From NCBI GenBank assembly GCA_029168955.1, contig JAPDOI010000107.1, positions 806,001-870,000 on the forward strand: 64,000 bases of DNA, read 5' to 3'. The translations under genes were made by a program, and so were the position numbers. This document shows, piece by piece, positions 1 through 11,502 of this stretch (position 1 is the first letter of the stretch; each line of letters starts with the position of its first letter). The stretch is from Aplectana chamaeleonis (lineage: Eukaryota; Nematoda; Chromadorea; Rhabditida; Cosmocercidae). A model generated the notes under the pieces. The model had not been told where the DNA came from. It saw only the letters and a list, made by a program, of their open reading frames with translations, and did not search any database.

Positions 1-1221
1 AAATATATAGAAAAGACTGTTATACGCTCATATGTGCATCATGCAAGGAAGAGATTCCGAGCAAATATTGCAAGGTAAGAATTAAAACACTTCGAGTGGT
101 TCCATTAATGCACCAAAGCAAGTGCGTCGCGGACCCTCAATAAAAATAAGGAACCAACGATGGCACTGATCTGGCAATGAATAGGGAGTTTTCCTTGCAG
201 TAAAAGGAGAACAAAAATAGTTGGCTTTGAAAACAAGTTCACATTGGTTGGCCACAAAGCTCGCCCGATACGCCTCGACTAATACAGAAACATTACTAGA
301 GCACCAATATACAGATAAAATACAGAAACATTGCTACAGCAGCAAATCACTTGAAAATCAGTCGCTTTGGAATATTTCATTTTTTGGCACTAAAGAGTTA
401 TGGAAATCCTTCCGAAAAGCGAGCAAGCAATTAGTTCTCTACACACCCATTGTAGCCCAGGATAAGCAATGAATTATGAAGAGGAAAATAATTTGAAAAT
501 AGCAAAGCGCAAGAATTTCAGAAGGAAATTAGAAAAAAAAGGAGGGGAAGGGTCGGCGCTCGCCGAAAAATTAACAGCTGATTGGGAGGGATTGATTAGT
601 GCCACCATAGAAGACGGCCAAGGTGTTTCAGAAATAGTCCCTGTCTTATTTTTGATCCCCCATCGCCCGTTCCCCTGGCGGGAGCCGTCACAAACAAGAC
701 TTTCCCTTGAATCACCTTTCAGTTTTTAAGATAGGCTGACGTCTTGAATCAAAATGGCTGACAATGCTATCAAACGTCCTTAACCCTCTGCATTAAATAA
801 ACTCGCACTTGCCCTCAGTATAGATGGTCAAAACTGTTTCTACTGTATCTTGCTAACCGCATCCAAAACCTCCTCGGGAGGAGTTTTTTGTTAACCGCCA
901 GTTCCTCTCGCATTTCAGCGCTATTTCCGTGCTGTCTGCGAGAGGATGTCAAACGCGAACTCACCGCGAGGATGCCACATGTTGGAATTTTAGAGAAAAA
1001 ATCAGCCCTGAAAACGTTTTGAAATCGCTATTTTTCGTAAAAAAAGGTTACAAATGTCGCTTTTTCGAGGGGTTTTCATTGAAAGAGTATCAAATGCCTA
1101 CCACTGAGGGATGTTAGAGTGAAACTAGAGCGGATTCTTTCCTAACTCTTAGGAGTCCTGCTCAGATTCTGGCGTGTTTAAATTCTCGTTTAACGCGAAC
1201 TTAGCGCCTGGTAATTCGCGT
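1..1221. other. Unassigned stretch, no gene recognised
   Basis: I see no recognisable coding, RNA or element signature here. Two adjoining short open frames (221-472 and 469-729) have no family resemblance and no convincing codon pattern. The stretch ends at the TTAA target of the first AGGC element. Confidence 0.4.
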
Positions 1222-1225
1222 TTAA

Positions 1226-1762
1226 AGGCATCGTACGCGCTGAAAACCACGTTTCGTTTGTAAGCGTTTTTGAGTTGTTAGCCCCCTATAGTGACTAAAG
1301 GCAGCGAAAAGCCCGCTCAAAAACGTTAACTTTTCAAGAAAAAACGTTTTAAAAAAACTTATGAAAATCATTTGAATTTCGCGCCGGCATCGACTCGGGA
1401 TAGTTACGCGGAGGGCACAAGGAACAATTTTACAATTCGTCCATTAGCGCAGCGTTGGAAGCAGTCGCTCGTTGTGTGACGAGAAATTTCCAGTCGATAT
1501 TGCCACTTTCGTCCGACGGTGCGTCAGCGTACAGTGGCATGCCCTGTACTTAGCGACACGACGTTCTGCTCAAATATTGCGAAAAAACCAAATGACTGAC
1601 GGAAGGGCCGGCCCCTTTTGACGGAATTCCTCACTTTCCACTTCCTCTATGCTCACAATGGTACGTTTTTGAGCAGCCAAGCTCGTTGTACGTTCTCACT
1701 GGGGCCCGAGGAAGGGATTGAGCATAAACAATGGAAAGTGGATTTCAGCGCGTACGATGCCT
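1226..1762. mobile_element. TTAA element T1, AGGCATCGTACGCG sub-family
   Basis: The left end AGGCATCGTACGCGCTGAAA is matched by an inverted right end reading TTTCAGCGCGTACGATGCCT. TTAA flanks both ends (1222-1225 and 1763-1766), as expected of a 4-bp target duplication. The internal phrase around 1594-1640 (GGCCGGCCCCTTTTGACGG) recurs in the copies at 31919 and 50917, which defines the sub-family. It encodes no transposase, so any mobility would depend on an enzyme supplied elsewhere. TTAA targets are typical of the piggyBac and Kolobok superfamilies; which one applies is not decided here. Confidence 0.85.
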
Positions 1763-1766
1763 TTAA

Positions 1767-2389
1767 CACCCCAATTACTACCACCCTAGATTTCGAGATT
1801 GCCCGTGCAGGTCTTGGCGGCAAATGTCCATACAAAATTTCAAATGAATTTATCTTTTTATCTCCGGCAAAATAAAATATGTCGGGATATGTTCATGCCA
1901 ACAAATTGCAGTTTTTCCTCATAACCTACTCCTTCTCTGTCCCTAACAGGAATAGGAGAAGTATAAAAGTGGACCAGTCTGGTTGGATGCAAAGTTGAGT
2001 TTCTAAGGAATTTCCGCAAAGTTCGTGGAGGTCATTTACAAATAATTTCATAATAATAATAGAGAAATAGAAGAAAACTCGTGTGCAATGTAAAAAAACC
2101 GATTCACTTGCATATACATACATACCTATCACATGCCGACGTTACATTATACATAAAGAAAGAATTACATAATGGTTGTGCATTATCTAAAAACCTCTTC
2201 AAACGTAGCTGCAAATCAATTTACATTGTTACATTCTCTTGGACATCTATAGCAAGTCTACGTGCTTCCCTTGCCCGAGGTGCTGGTTCCAAGAAATTAT
2301 AGCATATCCTCTCATTTCTAGTTGGGCGAAGATTGCTGGTCCACCTTTATACCTCTCATATTCCTAGCCTCGAACAGTTCAATGTCTTT
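1767..2389. other. Unassigned AT-rich stretch
   Basis: I see no gene, RNA or element end in this stretch. Short open frames on both strands overlap one another and look like chance. Confidence 0.35.
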
Positions 2390-3168
2390 TTACTGACGAA
2401 ACCTACTTCAAAATTTTAAAAATCGACAAATGGACAACGAATTCGTATTCAGCACACCGAATAATCCCCGCAGAGTGATTTTGAGCCAAATCTGAGACTT
2501 TGACATAGGTACCGTACACCCACAGTAATCTATAGTAGTCTGTCAAAAAACTATGAATGGACCACAGATTTGTGTTAAACACTACAGGTAACCTCCAGAG
2601 AAGATATCTGAGCCTCATCTATCTTAGCATTCCGAAGATAGTCGCGTTTCACCTTCAAAATGTTCCCTCCATGGGAATCTTTGAACGACATAAGTCGAAA
2701 ACTTTTCAAAATCGTCAAAGAGACCTCGGATTCGTTATCAGCACCCCAAGTGACCACCTGGGATAATTTAAATGAAATCTGGAACATTCACCCTGAATGC
2801 TTGGAGGACCACCAGATTGAGATAAGTTAACGCTCAACCAACAATAGGCACAAGTGGAAAAAGCTATTACTCTGTTCAGACGTTGAAAAAGATGCAATCT
2901 TCCATTCTTCGTCAAGGAGGGTTATTTTGGGGGCTGAACACGATTATGAAGTCCGTTTGTAGATTTTCGAAAGATCACTGCGCATTTTGGAGAGCACAAT
3001 AGGTGAAGAAAACGAGAAAAACGAAATGAGCTTATAACTTCTTGAAACCAGAAACTCGGGACGGGATTGTACGCAGTTTTACTACGTGTATATAGATGCC
3101 CAAGAGTCACTTACAATACGAATCGATTTCGTAGGGGAGCCTAACGCTCTAGACACTTCCCTTGTAAG
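2390..3168. repeat. R1 dispersed repeat, copy a
   Basis: This copy shares phrases with 15180, 19120, 35215 and 56290: 'gaattcgtattcagcac', 'gattttgagccaaatctgag', 'ggctgaacacgattatgaag'. It ends in CTTGTAAG at 3161-3168, like the right end of the best copy at 20213-20220. No open frame is conserved between copies, so I treat it as a non-coding mobile or foldback repeat, not a gene. Confidence 0.6.
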
Positions 3169-3239
3169 CGTAAAATCAACCTCCGCGCTTATGCGTTCTG
3201 GCACATCCACTTATGGTTACAATCAATTGGTCTTTGTTG

Positions 3240-3400
3240 GTTGAGTGTTTGGTCTCTCTTATGATATGGCTCAAAGATTCACTATAGGTTTATTTGGGGG
3301 GTGACAAGAACGAATTTTGGGTGCATTTGCCGATTTCGGAGTATTAGGGTACGTTCTGCCAGATAAATGAAACTATAACTAGGGTCCTAGCATTCCATAT
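3240..3400. repeat. R1-related fragment
   Basis: It contains 'gtttatttggggggtgac' and nearby R1-like phrases, but without a terminal repeat. It reads as a diverged piece of R1 beside copy a. Confidence 0.35.
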
Positions 3401-3519
3401 AGTCTGACGAATGGATGGAGCTGCGACGATAGATCGCGATCGAAACTTCATTGGCCGGTGATGCCGCCAACGCCGCACGACAAGCTGCAATCATCGCGCC
3501 TGGTCCATCCACCAGACTG
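3401..3519. repeat. AGTCTGATG short structured repeat, copy 1
   Basis: The copy starts AGTCTGACGAATGGATGG and ends CCATCCACCAGACT, so its ends are inverted repeats. The interior shares 'gatgccgccaac-ccgcacg' with the copies at 17331 and 37483. It is probably a very small inverted-repeat element. An RNA-level function is possible but unsupported. Confidence 0.55.
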
Positions 3520-4367
3520 AATTTGATACGCAAACCATACAGTAACCCACAGTAAATCTAAGAATTTCGACAAACAGATATATGGTTGTATTTTATCTCT
3601 AGGAAGCCGCGTCGTATTATGATCACGCTATCTTGGACAAACGGTTGTTTCTCCAACTATACCATTGTGTTTTCTCAAAAACAACCGCTCAACTTTCATG
3701 ATAAAGCTATCATAGGTGTGGCGCGGGTTCCCTCCAACCAGAGATTGACGATGTTATCTAGGTGTTTTCGGATAATTTCAAAAGCAGGATTTTCTTATCA
3801 GTTTCGGACTAACTGGCAAGTTCTGAAAAATTGTGGTCTACGCGAAACGATCCGGATAATTCGAATAAATGGATAATTCTGTAACATCAAAGAATTGCTC
3901 GTTCGTCAAACCTGTACTCATTTACAGATTGACGCTCGTATGTCATGTTCTTCGAGTTTGTTGTGATGTTCTTCGAGAAAATATGTGTGTAGGCTATCCA
4001 GTCCCTAGTGAAGCACGAAAATTTTCTGAGAGTATCAGGATTTTATCGGACAAAAACTGTACAAATAAACCTCGATTCGTGTTTCGCACCATATAAATCT
4101 CCCACAGAGATGGTCTGCTCCGGAAAATTTCTTTAGGAACGCCCTGAATTTGCCTGATAGGTGATGGTACACTTATCCATTCGCAAAGGTTTGTAAACGC
4201 CTATATTCTCGTCAAGAGTGAACGTGAGCGGCTTTGGAAAATACTGTTTGCATTCAAAGTCAAGAACTGGTTCTAGAAACACACATTTCTTTTTTTTTTG
4301 AATTTCTTCTATCTGGATGGGGTTGTTCTCGAGGTTGATTATGACATGAATACGAACCTTAAAGTCA
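3520..4367. other. Unassigned stretch
   Basis: Two open frames (3586-3876 and 3869-4096) show no family resemblance. Some wording near 3541-3580 resembles R1 ('cccacagtaaatctaag'). I see no RNA gene. Confidence 0.35.
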
Positions 4368-5050
4368 AAATTCCTGAAAGTTTAGGTTCCTGGCAAAAGT
4401 AAAGATTTGGCATGGCCATTTTTTCAAAAAAATAGAAATATACTCAGTTAAAAGGGGAAGAAAAAGAAAAAAGAAAAAAGGTTTTGAAATATTCCTGAGA
4501 ACGATTTGGCCTAGAATGATTTGATTTTCGGGAAATGTAGTGAAATAGTTGAAAGTATGATTTGGCAGTCGAGTTTGGACCAACTATTGATACGAGTTGT
4601 GCAAAACGAGAGATCGCATTGTATGAGCTTATCCGTAGAACATATCAAAGCAAAATCACGCGTGATATGGAACAAACAGTTGATTTTACTTTACTTAATA
4701 CGTGAAGACCGCGGCATTGCAGCTCTCGAACGAGCGTTTACTGCTTACGTTATCAAGCGTGATTTTGCTTCGATATGTTTTACGGATAAGCTCATACAAT
4801 GCGATCTCTCGTTTTGCACAACTCGTATCAATAGTTGGTCCAAACTCGACTGCCAAATCATACTTTCTACTATTTCACTACATTTCCCGAAAATCAAATC
4901 ATTCTAGGCCAAATCGTTCTCAGGAATATTTCAAAACCTTTTTTCTTTTTTCTTTTTCTTCCCCTTTTAACTGAGTATATTTCTATTTTTTTGAAAAAAT
5001 GGCCATGCCAAATCTTTACTTTTGCCAGGAACCTAAACTTTCAGGAATTT
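4368..5050. repeat. Foldback P1: 295-bp near-perfect inverted repeat
   Basis: Left arm 4368-4662 and right arm 4756-5050 are reverse complements with only scattered differences, around a spacer of about 93 bp. As a result nearly the same peptide is open on the minus strand at 4365-4583 and on the plus strand at 4835-5086, which is a palindrome effect and not two genes. Arm ends resemble those at 42459-43022 and 46194-47015 ('ggttcctggcaaaagtaa', 'gcttcctggcaaaagtaa'), so it belongs to a dispersed foldback family. Confidence 0.85.
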
Positions 5051-5155
5051 CATTTATTTTTCCTAAAGGTTCCCTTTCTAATGTGATTTATGCCTGATGG
5101 TGTTAATTCAAAGTAAACCCACTGATGCCCTGCCCCCCCCCCCTTCTATGACGTC

Positions 5156-5262
5156 GTGCACACTCCCACTGACTGCACACTTTCTACGGCGTCCGGCGCA
5201 CTCTCATTTGGGTCCCAAACACTTTCTACGGCGTTCTGCGCACACCCATTTGGGTCATAAGC
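5156..5262. repeat. Outlying copies of the 42-bp minisatellite
   Basis: Two to three units of the array at 5557 ('tttctacggcgtccggcgca', 'ggcgttctgcgcacaccc') lie here, separated from the main array by about 300 bp of unrelated sequence. Confidence 0.75.
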
Positions 5263-5556
5263 GCGCTCATGCCTATCATTTTTTCCGCTGGGCTACCGTA
5301 ACCCTCCTTTGAAAAACTTCCAAGTGTCAGCTAGGATATGAACACGTATTAGCCAACAATCATGTTCGTACAATATCGAACTCCTCAGCCACTTCCCAGC
5401 GGCTTCTTGAAGAGAGCGGTGTGTGAATGAATGCATACCGCTCCTCTGCCTTTTCATACCCCGCATGTTATGAGCGTGTGTTATCGTCGTTCGTTATCAT
5501 GTTTTGTTCAAGAATGGTTACGGTAGCCTTGCGGAAAAAACGATCGGCATAGACGT

Positions 5557-6236
5557 GCTTCTATTTGGGTCCCGCACACTTTCCACGGCGTCTTGCGCAC
5601 TTTCACTTTGTCACCGCACACTTTCTACGGCGTCCGACGCACTGTTATTTGGGTCCCATACACTTTCTACGGCGTACTGCGCACACCCATTTGGGTCCCG
5701 TACACTTTCTATGGCGTCCGACCACTCTTATTCGGGTCCCACACACTTTCTATGGCGTCCGACGCACTTCCACTTGGGCCCCACACGCTTTCTACGGTGT
5801 CCGGCGCACTCTGATTTGGATCCCACAAACTTTTTACGGCGTTCTGCGCACACCCATTTGGGTCTCCCACACCTTCCGTGGCGTCCGGCGCACTTCCACT
5901 TGGGTACCGCACATTTTATACGGGGCCCGGCGCAGATCCGCTTGGGTCCCACACACTTCCTACGGTGTACGGCGCACTCTCATTTGGATCCCACACACTT
6001 TCTACGGCGTCCGACGTGTTGTTATTTGGGTCCCATGCATTTTCTACGGCGTCCCGCGCACCCTCATTTGGGTCCTGCAAACTTTCTACAACGTTTTGCG
6101 CACACCCATTTGGGTCCCGCATACTTTCTACGGCGTCCGGCGCACTCCCACTTGGGACCCGCACACTTTCTACGGCGTCCGGAGCACTCCTACTGGGGTC
6201 CCGCACACTATCCACGGCGTTCTGTGGCGCACTTGT
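5557..6236. repeat. 42-bp minisatellite, about 16 units
   Basis: The unit is roughly 'cacactttctacggcgtccg' followed by 'gcgcactcccatttgggtcc'. The period is 42 bp, a multiple of three. Units differ by substitutions but rarely by indels, so several frames stay open on both strands and give 14-residue peptide repeats such as FLRRPAHSHLGPTH. Overlapping frames of similar quality in different registers argue that this is non-coding tandem DNA and not a repeat protein. Confidence 0.9.
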
Positions 6237-6289
6237 GGGTCACACCGTGCGGCGTTTCAAAAAGTACTTCCGAGATCCCGCCGTATTGA

Positions 6290-7517
6290 TTGAAGCGTTG
6301 CCCCGTCTCAGGGCGCGTTCAGTCCTGAGCGAAAGCCTATCAGTAACGGTGTTTATTTCATTAGTTCTTTTTTACGAATGAGTAAACGTCGGATGGTTTA
6401 TAATAACATGTTTACGTGTTTTTGTCTTTCCTCACCCTCGGTTTTGAGGTTCCACAAAAATTGAGCTACAAACTTCAAAATTTGACAGGAGCTAGGTGCA
6501 GTCATAACCAACTTCCTGGCCAAAAATGAGCTTCTTAGCTCAACGATAAGTGTTCGAACAAGATCGTGAACGCCAACTGAATAAAAAAAAGGAGATGAAC
6601 CCTTTTTTCGACCAAATTCACGTGGTTTTGACAATTTTTCTCGAATCTCAGGTAACCATTCCGGACCATTTTTTGAACGGTTATTGAGCATTCTGAAGTA
6701 TATTGAATGCAAAAAGAACGGCCTTCCTACGTTTACTCTGGACCCTGATACTGAGATCAGGGGGTTGCGCGATGGCGAATCAAAGCCAAATCTGGTGAGC
6801 GCTTCGCGCTCACCACAATAAGATAGTTCCTAAATATAAATTTGTTGTCTCCCTGGAGAAACGCCATTTCGTGTTAGTTGGCTTCCAGGTGGTCGCATTT
6901 AAATGTTGTGTTCTCCAACGGTCAAACGAACCTAATGCTGCGCATGTAGCAGAAATTCGTTCCGTCTGGCAGATCAAGTTCCGGGTAGGCTAGTGAACAA
7001 ACAAAAAGGAATAAGATTGCATCGTCTATGAATTTCGCGATCGATTTTCGGCTTTTCTTTTTCTCCAAGTGTTTGATTTTTTTTCTCAAGGCAGTTTTCC
7101 TACAAAATCCCTACATGTTGTTGAAGTTTGCTGCTCTCAGCAACTCGCGGGACGCGTGCCTCCCCCCCCAGATAATCTACGCTTGAGAGTTCATCCCCTG
7201 TGGAATGGTGATTATTTCACGCATTCTTTAACGTAGTCGATGGGGAAATAACAGTGTAGACTTTAATTAGTATTAGTTTAAAGTCTTACGTATGGAGTTG
7301 TGGTATTTGAGACTCGTTAGCGCGTGATGAAATCTCTCACTAAAACTGAGAACACCTGCTAACCAGTAACGTAAAGTAGCGCGTTTTTCTGGAATACATT
7401 CGTCACTGAACTCAATTAGGTTTTTAAGACATTGGTCGAACCATCAGCACACAAAAAAGTACTGACAAATTATTCTCTGGGACACTACATACTTTTGCTT
7501 CGGTCCACCGTCTATAA
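6290..7517. other. Mostly unassigned; carries R2 repeat near 6400-6730
   Basis: The part at about 6398-6730 is similar, on the same strand, to 25490-25700 ('caggtaaccattccggacca' versus 'caggaaaccattctaaatca') and, inverted, to 41700-41780. I call this low-copy repeat R2. A short perfect hairpin, GGTGAGCGCTTCGCGCTCACC, lies near 6795. Nothing else was recognised. Confidence 0.45.
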
Positions 7518-7519
7518 TA

Positions 7520-7735
7520 CAGTGCAGTGCAAAATTATAGGTCCACCCTAATTTTCGCATTCGAGAAACCAAGCTTCAGGCGTCGCAATACAAGTGCAGC
7601 ACCAATGAATTCAGGAGATCAGGAAACCCTTGTAGGCAATGATCCAGTTTAATCGGGTCATTAGTTATGAAGTACTACGTTCTTTAGGAAAAAGTGCCCA
7701 TCCTAAGCGGTGCAAAAGTATAGGTTCACCTGTGA
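7520..7735. repeat. Left terminal inverted repeat of the Tc3-like element
   Basis: It carries two copies of one motif in the same orientation: GTGCAAAATTATAGGTCCACC at 7527 (21 bp with its last base) and GTGCAAAAGTATAGGTTCACC at 7710, 183 bp apart. Tc3 of Caenorhabditis elegans is known to have two transposase-binding sites per terminal repeat at about this spacing. I infer that these are the equivalent sites. Confidence 0.75.
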
Positions 7736-7784
7736 AAATAATCATTTACTCAAATTTGAACAGCAAATAGAACACACCTAGTAG

Positions 7785-8824
7785 TCAAGCGCATCCGTTA
7801 TTTACATATTTATTTACATAAACATTACAAATCCTACTAGGCATACTTTTAACAAGATTATCGTTCAATGCACTCGCACATGCATCTAAAAGGGCAATCT
7901 CCAGATCAAAAATCGAGGAAGAGGTGGTGCCATTCTTATACGTCTTCCGTGATAGACTTTCCCACAAGTTCCCCATTGGATTCGGATAGGGTGCCCATGT
8001 AAGGTAATTCGAAACGGTCACGTTGTGCGCCTCTATTCATTCAGAAGTTGATTGCGATGCGTGAATTGACGCGTCGTCATGTCGAAAAACAAGATCTAGT
8101 CGTCGATATCTTCTGAGATATAGTAGTACATGGTCACGGAACACCTTTCGGAAGTCCAGTCTGTCCATCCTACACTAAACGAAGTCAAACGCAACCCGTC
8201 CGTGACCAGAGAAAGCAGCCCAGATCATCAGACTTTCGCCACCGAAGTTGCGCTTCGGAAATAACCGCTTGTCTTTCCATAAATCCCTCCAGTAGTGGGT
8301 TCTACAATCTGAGCCATCCAAAGTTCATTTTTTATCGTCAGAAAATACGGCCTGGAATGCAGAAGTAGTAACTTTTCAAACTTCCAGACGAAGGCTGTGG
8401 CGACCTACCCCTTTCCATTTTGTGGGCATGTTGGTACGAGCGAACCACATTCTCACTGACTTCTGAAGGGGTGTTAGGCGTGGTGCAGGTCTCATAACTA
8501 CACGGATGATGAGCGGGCAGCGGTGGAGATACCGGAGTACTGTCCACTTCGAGACCGGAAGATCCAAATTCTCTCGAATGTCATTCGCGGCTGATTACTG
8601 TTCGAGGCTTCTCGAGCAATATGCATCTCCTAAAGCCTCGAAAGCTTTCTAGGTCGACCAGCGTCTTCCTTCTTATTGTACTGCGTCGTATTCTTCGAGT
8701 ATCCATTGATGCAGTTGTACGATCTTATCAGTTGCGAGACAGTCCTTCTGTTAGGAATACGTGCTTCGTTTAGGGCGACCACCTGAGTCTGCTCAGCGGC
8801 AGCAAGCTTCAACCCCCTCGGCAC
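7785..8824 (-). pseudogene. Tc3-like transposase pseudogene
   Basis: Three pieces are recognisable on the minus strand. 8824-8630 is the N-terminal helix-turn-helix part, beginning PRGLKLAAAEQ and continuing to GRPRKL. 8567-8376 is the linker, with LPVSKWTVLRYL and RPAPRLTPL. 8021-7785 is the C-terminal part, with WAPYPNPMGNLW and later SMPSRI. The family motif at the last catalytic position is normally NPIEN; here it reads NPMGN, so the catalytic Glu is Gly (codon near 7971-7973). Several frameshifts and stops lie between the pieces. The start codon is disrupted by the element at 8825. Confidence 0.85.
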
Positions 8825-9325
8825 TATAGTTGTACAATTTCGAAAAAAATGTCGAACGAACGAAAGTCAAAATTCTTTCGTTCGAAATCTTTTCGAACAA
8901 ACGAAAAAGAAAAAAAAATTTCGTTCGAAAAAATTTCGAATGAACGAAAAATGAAAAAATTTCGTTCGAAAAAAGTTCGAACGAACGAAAATCGAGAAAA
9001 TTTCGTTCGTCGAAAAACTTGCGAAATTTCGGAGGTCGAACGAACGAAATTCGAAAATGATCGAAATTTCGATTTTTATTTTCGAAATTCCGTATTTTTT
9101 TGAGAATTCGTCGAAAATTTCGAACTTTTTTCGAAATTCGTCGGGAGTTTCGAAAATTATCGGAAATTTCGAAATTTGTTCGAAAAAAATTCGAACGAAT
9201 TTCGAAAAAATTTCGAAAAATCGGATTTTGAACGAACGAAATTTGAAAAAAACTTCGTTTGACGAAATTTCGAACGAACGAAATTTGAAAAAAAATTTCG
9301 TCCCACGAAATCGTGTACAGCTATA
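8825..9325. mobile_element. TATAGTTGT element filled with TTCGAA repeats, 8-bp target duplication
   Basis: The ends are TATAGTTGTACAATTTCG (8825) and, inverted, TATAGCTGTACACGATTTCG (9325). The flanks are CTCGGCAC (8817-8824) and CTCGGCAT (9326-9333), an 8-bp duplication with one mismatch, which is typical of hAT elements. The interior is almost entirely degenerate TTCGAA and CGAACGAA. It gives long low-complexity open frames rich in Phe, Glu, Arg and Asn that are not genes. The copy at 60218 has the same ends. Confidence 0.8.
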
Positions 9326-9412
9326 CTCGGCATGACTCATAATAATTGTAGATAGTGTCTCCACGCCACCAGGTAACAAACTTACACCTGACTTGAAACG
9401 GGAAAATTCGTG

Positions 9413-9453
9413 GAGGTAAAAAAGACTAGGGTGGACCTATACTTTTGCGCCAC
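9413..9453. repeat. Inner part of the Tc3-like right terminal repeat
   Basis: GGTGGACCTATACTTTTGCG near 9430 is the inverse of the inner motif at 7710. The remainder of this terminal repeat resumes at 11507, after the TTAA chain. Confidence 0.75.
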
Positions 9454-9457
9454 TTAA

Positions 9458-9941
9458 AGGCAGTGTTCACGATGATTTTCGTTCTTGAGTACTGCACTCA
9501 AAACAAAGCGTTGGTCACCGAGTGTTACAGAAATTACGAAGAAACGGCGAGAAACGCACTAAAACGTCACATTTCAGTGACATTAATCTCTGGCCTGGAC
9601 TAGTTGTCCACTTGTATGAACATGTTCACGGTGGTTGTCACCGGTGAAAAATTGGGTCAGTCGAAAATGGAAGATTATTCCAGGCAAAGTAGTACTAGTT
9701 AGGGTGCGAAGAAAAGAAAGGAGCAACAGAAAGCAAATAATTGTAAAGGACGGGCCCACAAATGATTCCATTGTCACAACGAACAGTTCCTGCGAGAGTA
9801 AAGAGGCGGGGTGAGAGTAAAGGATTTCGTGACCTTCTGGCGCATTTCTCTCGATTTCTTCGTCATTTTTGTTCGACCCGGGGGCCAAACAATCGATTTA
9901 GCTATTAATCTCAAAATCGAAGATTATCGTGAACACTGCCT
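9458..9941. mobile_element. TTAA element T2 (first of a four-element chain)
   Basis: It begins AGGCAGTGTTCACGATGATT and ends ATCGTGAACACTGCCT. The left TTAA is at 9454-9457 and the right TTAA (9942-9945) is shared with the next element. The body shares long phrases with T4 (10530), for example 'ctctggcctggactagttgt'. No coding capacity was recognised. Confidence 0.9.
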
Positions 9942-9945
9942 TTAA

Positions 9946-10525
9946 AGGCAGTCAGTGTTCACGATAAATCTCGTTTTTGATTTTTCATTATAAAACACTA
10001 CGCTGGCAGATGCTGGGTGGAATAGGGTCGAAGAAAAACTGGTCAGGATTCGCCAAAAAGGGGTGCAAAGTGGCCAGTTTGGAAAGCCAATCCGCCCAAG
10101 AAAAACCAGCCCGCCTTTCTTGCGACGAGTTCCCGGGGATATGGACGTGTTTAATGGCAAATCGCCAAAGACAGCCGCTCCACCCATTTCGCTCAATATC
10201 AGAAAAATCAATGCCACTTCCACGGACGGCTGGCTGCACTCACCATCCTTGCCTCTTCCTTCCTTGCCTCTTGCACTTCATTCCCTCTGTGTTTTTTTTT
10301 CAGTTGCTCTCGAGGGATTTCATTATTGTGTTCTAATTGATTCACTGATGTTTGACTTTGTGCGGAACTCGTCCACGCTGAAAATCGTTGCAATAATCAC
10401 AATCTCAATTTTGCGCAATTCCAAGCGTTTTTCTTCGCTTTTTTCTTCGTTTCTGGTACGGACAGGCCTTCAGTCACCTATTCTCAATGAAAACTCGAGG
10501 ACCGTTTTTATCGTGAACACTGCCT
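9946..10525. mobile_element. TTAA element T3 (second of chain)
   Basis: It begins AGGCAGTCAGTGTTCACGAT and ends ATCGTGAACACTGCCT. The right junction reads TCAA (10526-10529), a decayed TTAA. The interior differs from T2 and T4, so it is another sub-family with the same ends. Confidence 0.85.
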
Positions 10526-10529
10526 TCAA

Positions 10530-11012
10530 AAGTAGTGTTCATGATGATTTTTGTTCCCGGGTTTTCCACTCAAAACAATGCATTGGCCACAAAGTGTCAC
10601 CTAAATTACGAAGAAACGGCTTGATACGCCCTAAAACCTCTTATTTCAAAGATATTATTCTCTGGCCTGGACTAGTTGTCCGATTGGATGAAGATCTTCA
10701 CTGTGGCTGTCATCGGTGAAAAATGGGGCTAATCGAAAATGGAGAATATTCAATGCAAAACAGTATTAGTTAGGGTCCGAAGGAAAGGATGGAGCAGTAG
10801 AGAGTAGAGAATCACAATGGACGGGTCCACAAAAGACTTCATTGTCTCAACGAACAGTTCCAGTGAGAGTAAAAAGTTGGGATGAGGGTTAAGGATTTGG
10901 TGCCCTTCTAGGACGTTTCTCCCAATTTCTTCGTCATTTCAGTTCTGCCCGGAGACCGAACAATCGATTCGGCGATTAATCTTGAAATCGAAGATTATCG
11001 TGACCACTGCTT
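10530..11012. mobile_element. TTAA element T4 (third of chain)
   Basis: It begins AAGTAGTGTTCATGATGATT, a decayed end, and closes with ATCGTGACCACTGCTT. TTAA (11013-11016) is shared with T5. The body is clearly homologous to T2 in the same orientation. Confidence 0.85.
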
Positions 11013-11016
11013 TTAA

Positions 11017-11502
11017 AGGCAGTGTTCACGATAAAAAATGTGTTTCAGTTTCCACTAGGAATGGGTAGTGGAGGGGCACACTGTAATGTTGACGTCGAAA
11101 GAACGCATGAAAACGAGCCAGGAAAAGCTCCAAAAGAGCCCGAAGTTGCCAATTCGAACCCAAGGCAAATCTCAAAAGCGCAACACACGCCCACCGACGT
11201 GAACAAAAGAATGCTCGAGATCGTGAGATGAGCGATGACTTCCAGGCATCAGCCCCGTTCTTCCCTTCATTCGCAACTTCTCTCTTTACTCAGGTCAGCT
11301 CGCACACATTGGCTGCAAAAGACGGAAGTTACAAGCCTCGGACAACTCGTCCACCATGTTTACTTAGCTCAATTTTTGAGGGACCATGATTCCGCTTCCA
11401 GAAGGTCTTGTACTATTACAGAGACATCATTAAAATCAGCATGGGGCCATTCTCAAGATAGGCGGAAAAACATTAAAACGATTTCTATTGGGAACACTGC
11501 CT
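11017..11502. mobile_element. TTAA element T5 (fourth of chain)
   Basis: It begins AGGCAGTGTTCACGATAAAA and ends GAACACTGCCT, followed by TTAA at 11503-11506. The body is an inverted relative of T12, T17 and T19 ('cgtccaccatgtttactta', 'attttcgcctatcttgaa' type phrases). After its TTAA the Tc3-like terminal repeat resumes with GATGGGCAC. Confidence 0.9.

Noticed and set aside
4368..5050. Two copies of a small protein gene in opposite orientation
   Set aside because: The identical peptides arise from the two arms of one palindrome.
5504..6381. 261-, 242- and 167-aa repeat proteins
   Set aside because: Three overlapping frames of equal quality come from a 42-bp minisatellite; there is no reason to prefer one.
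8849..9379. Phe/Arg/Glu-rich frames of 84-170 aa on both strands
   Set aside because: They are low-complexity TTCGAA repeat inside a transposable element.
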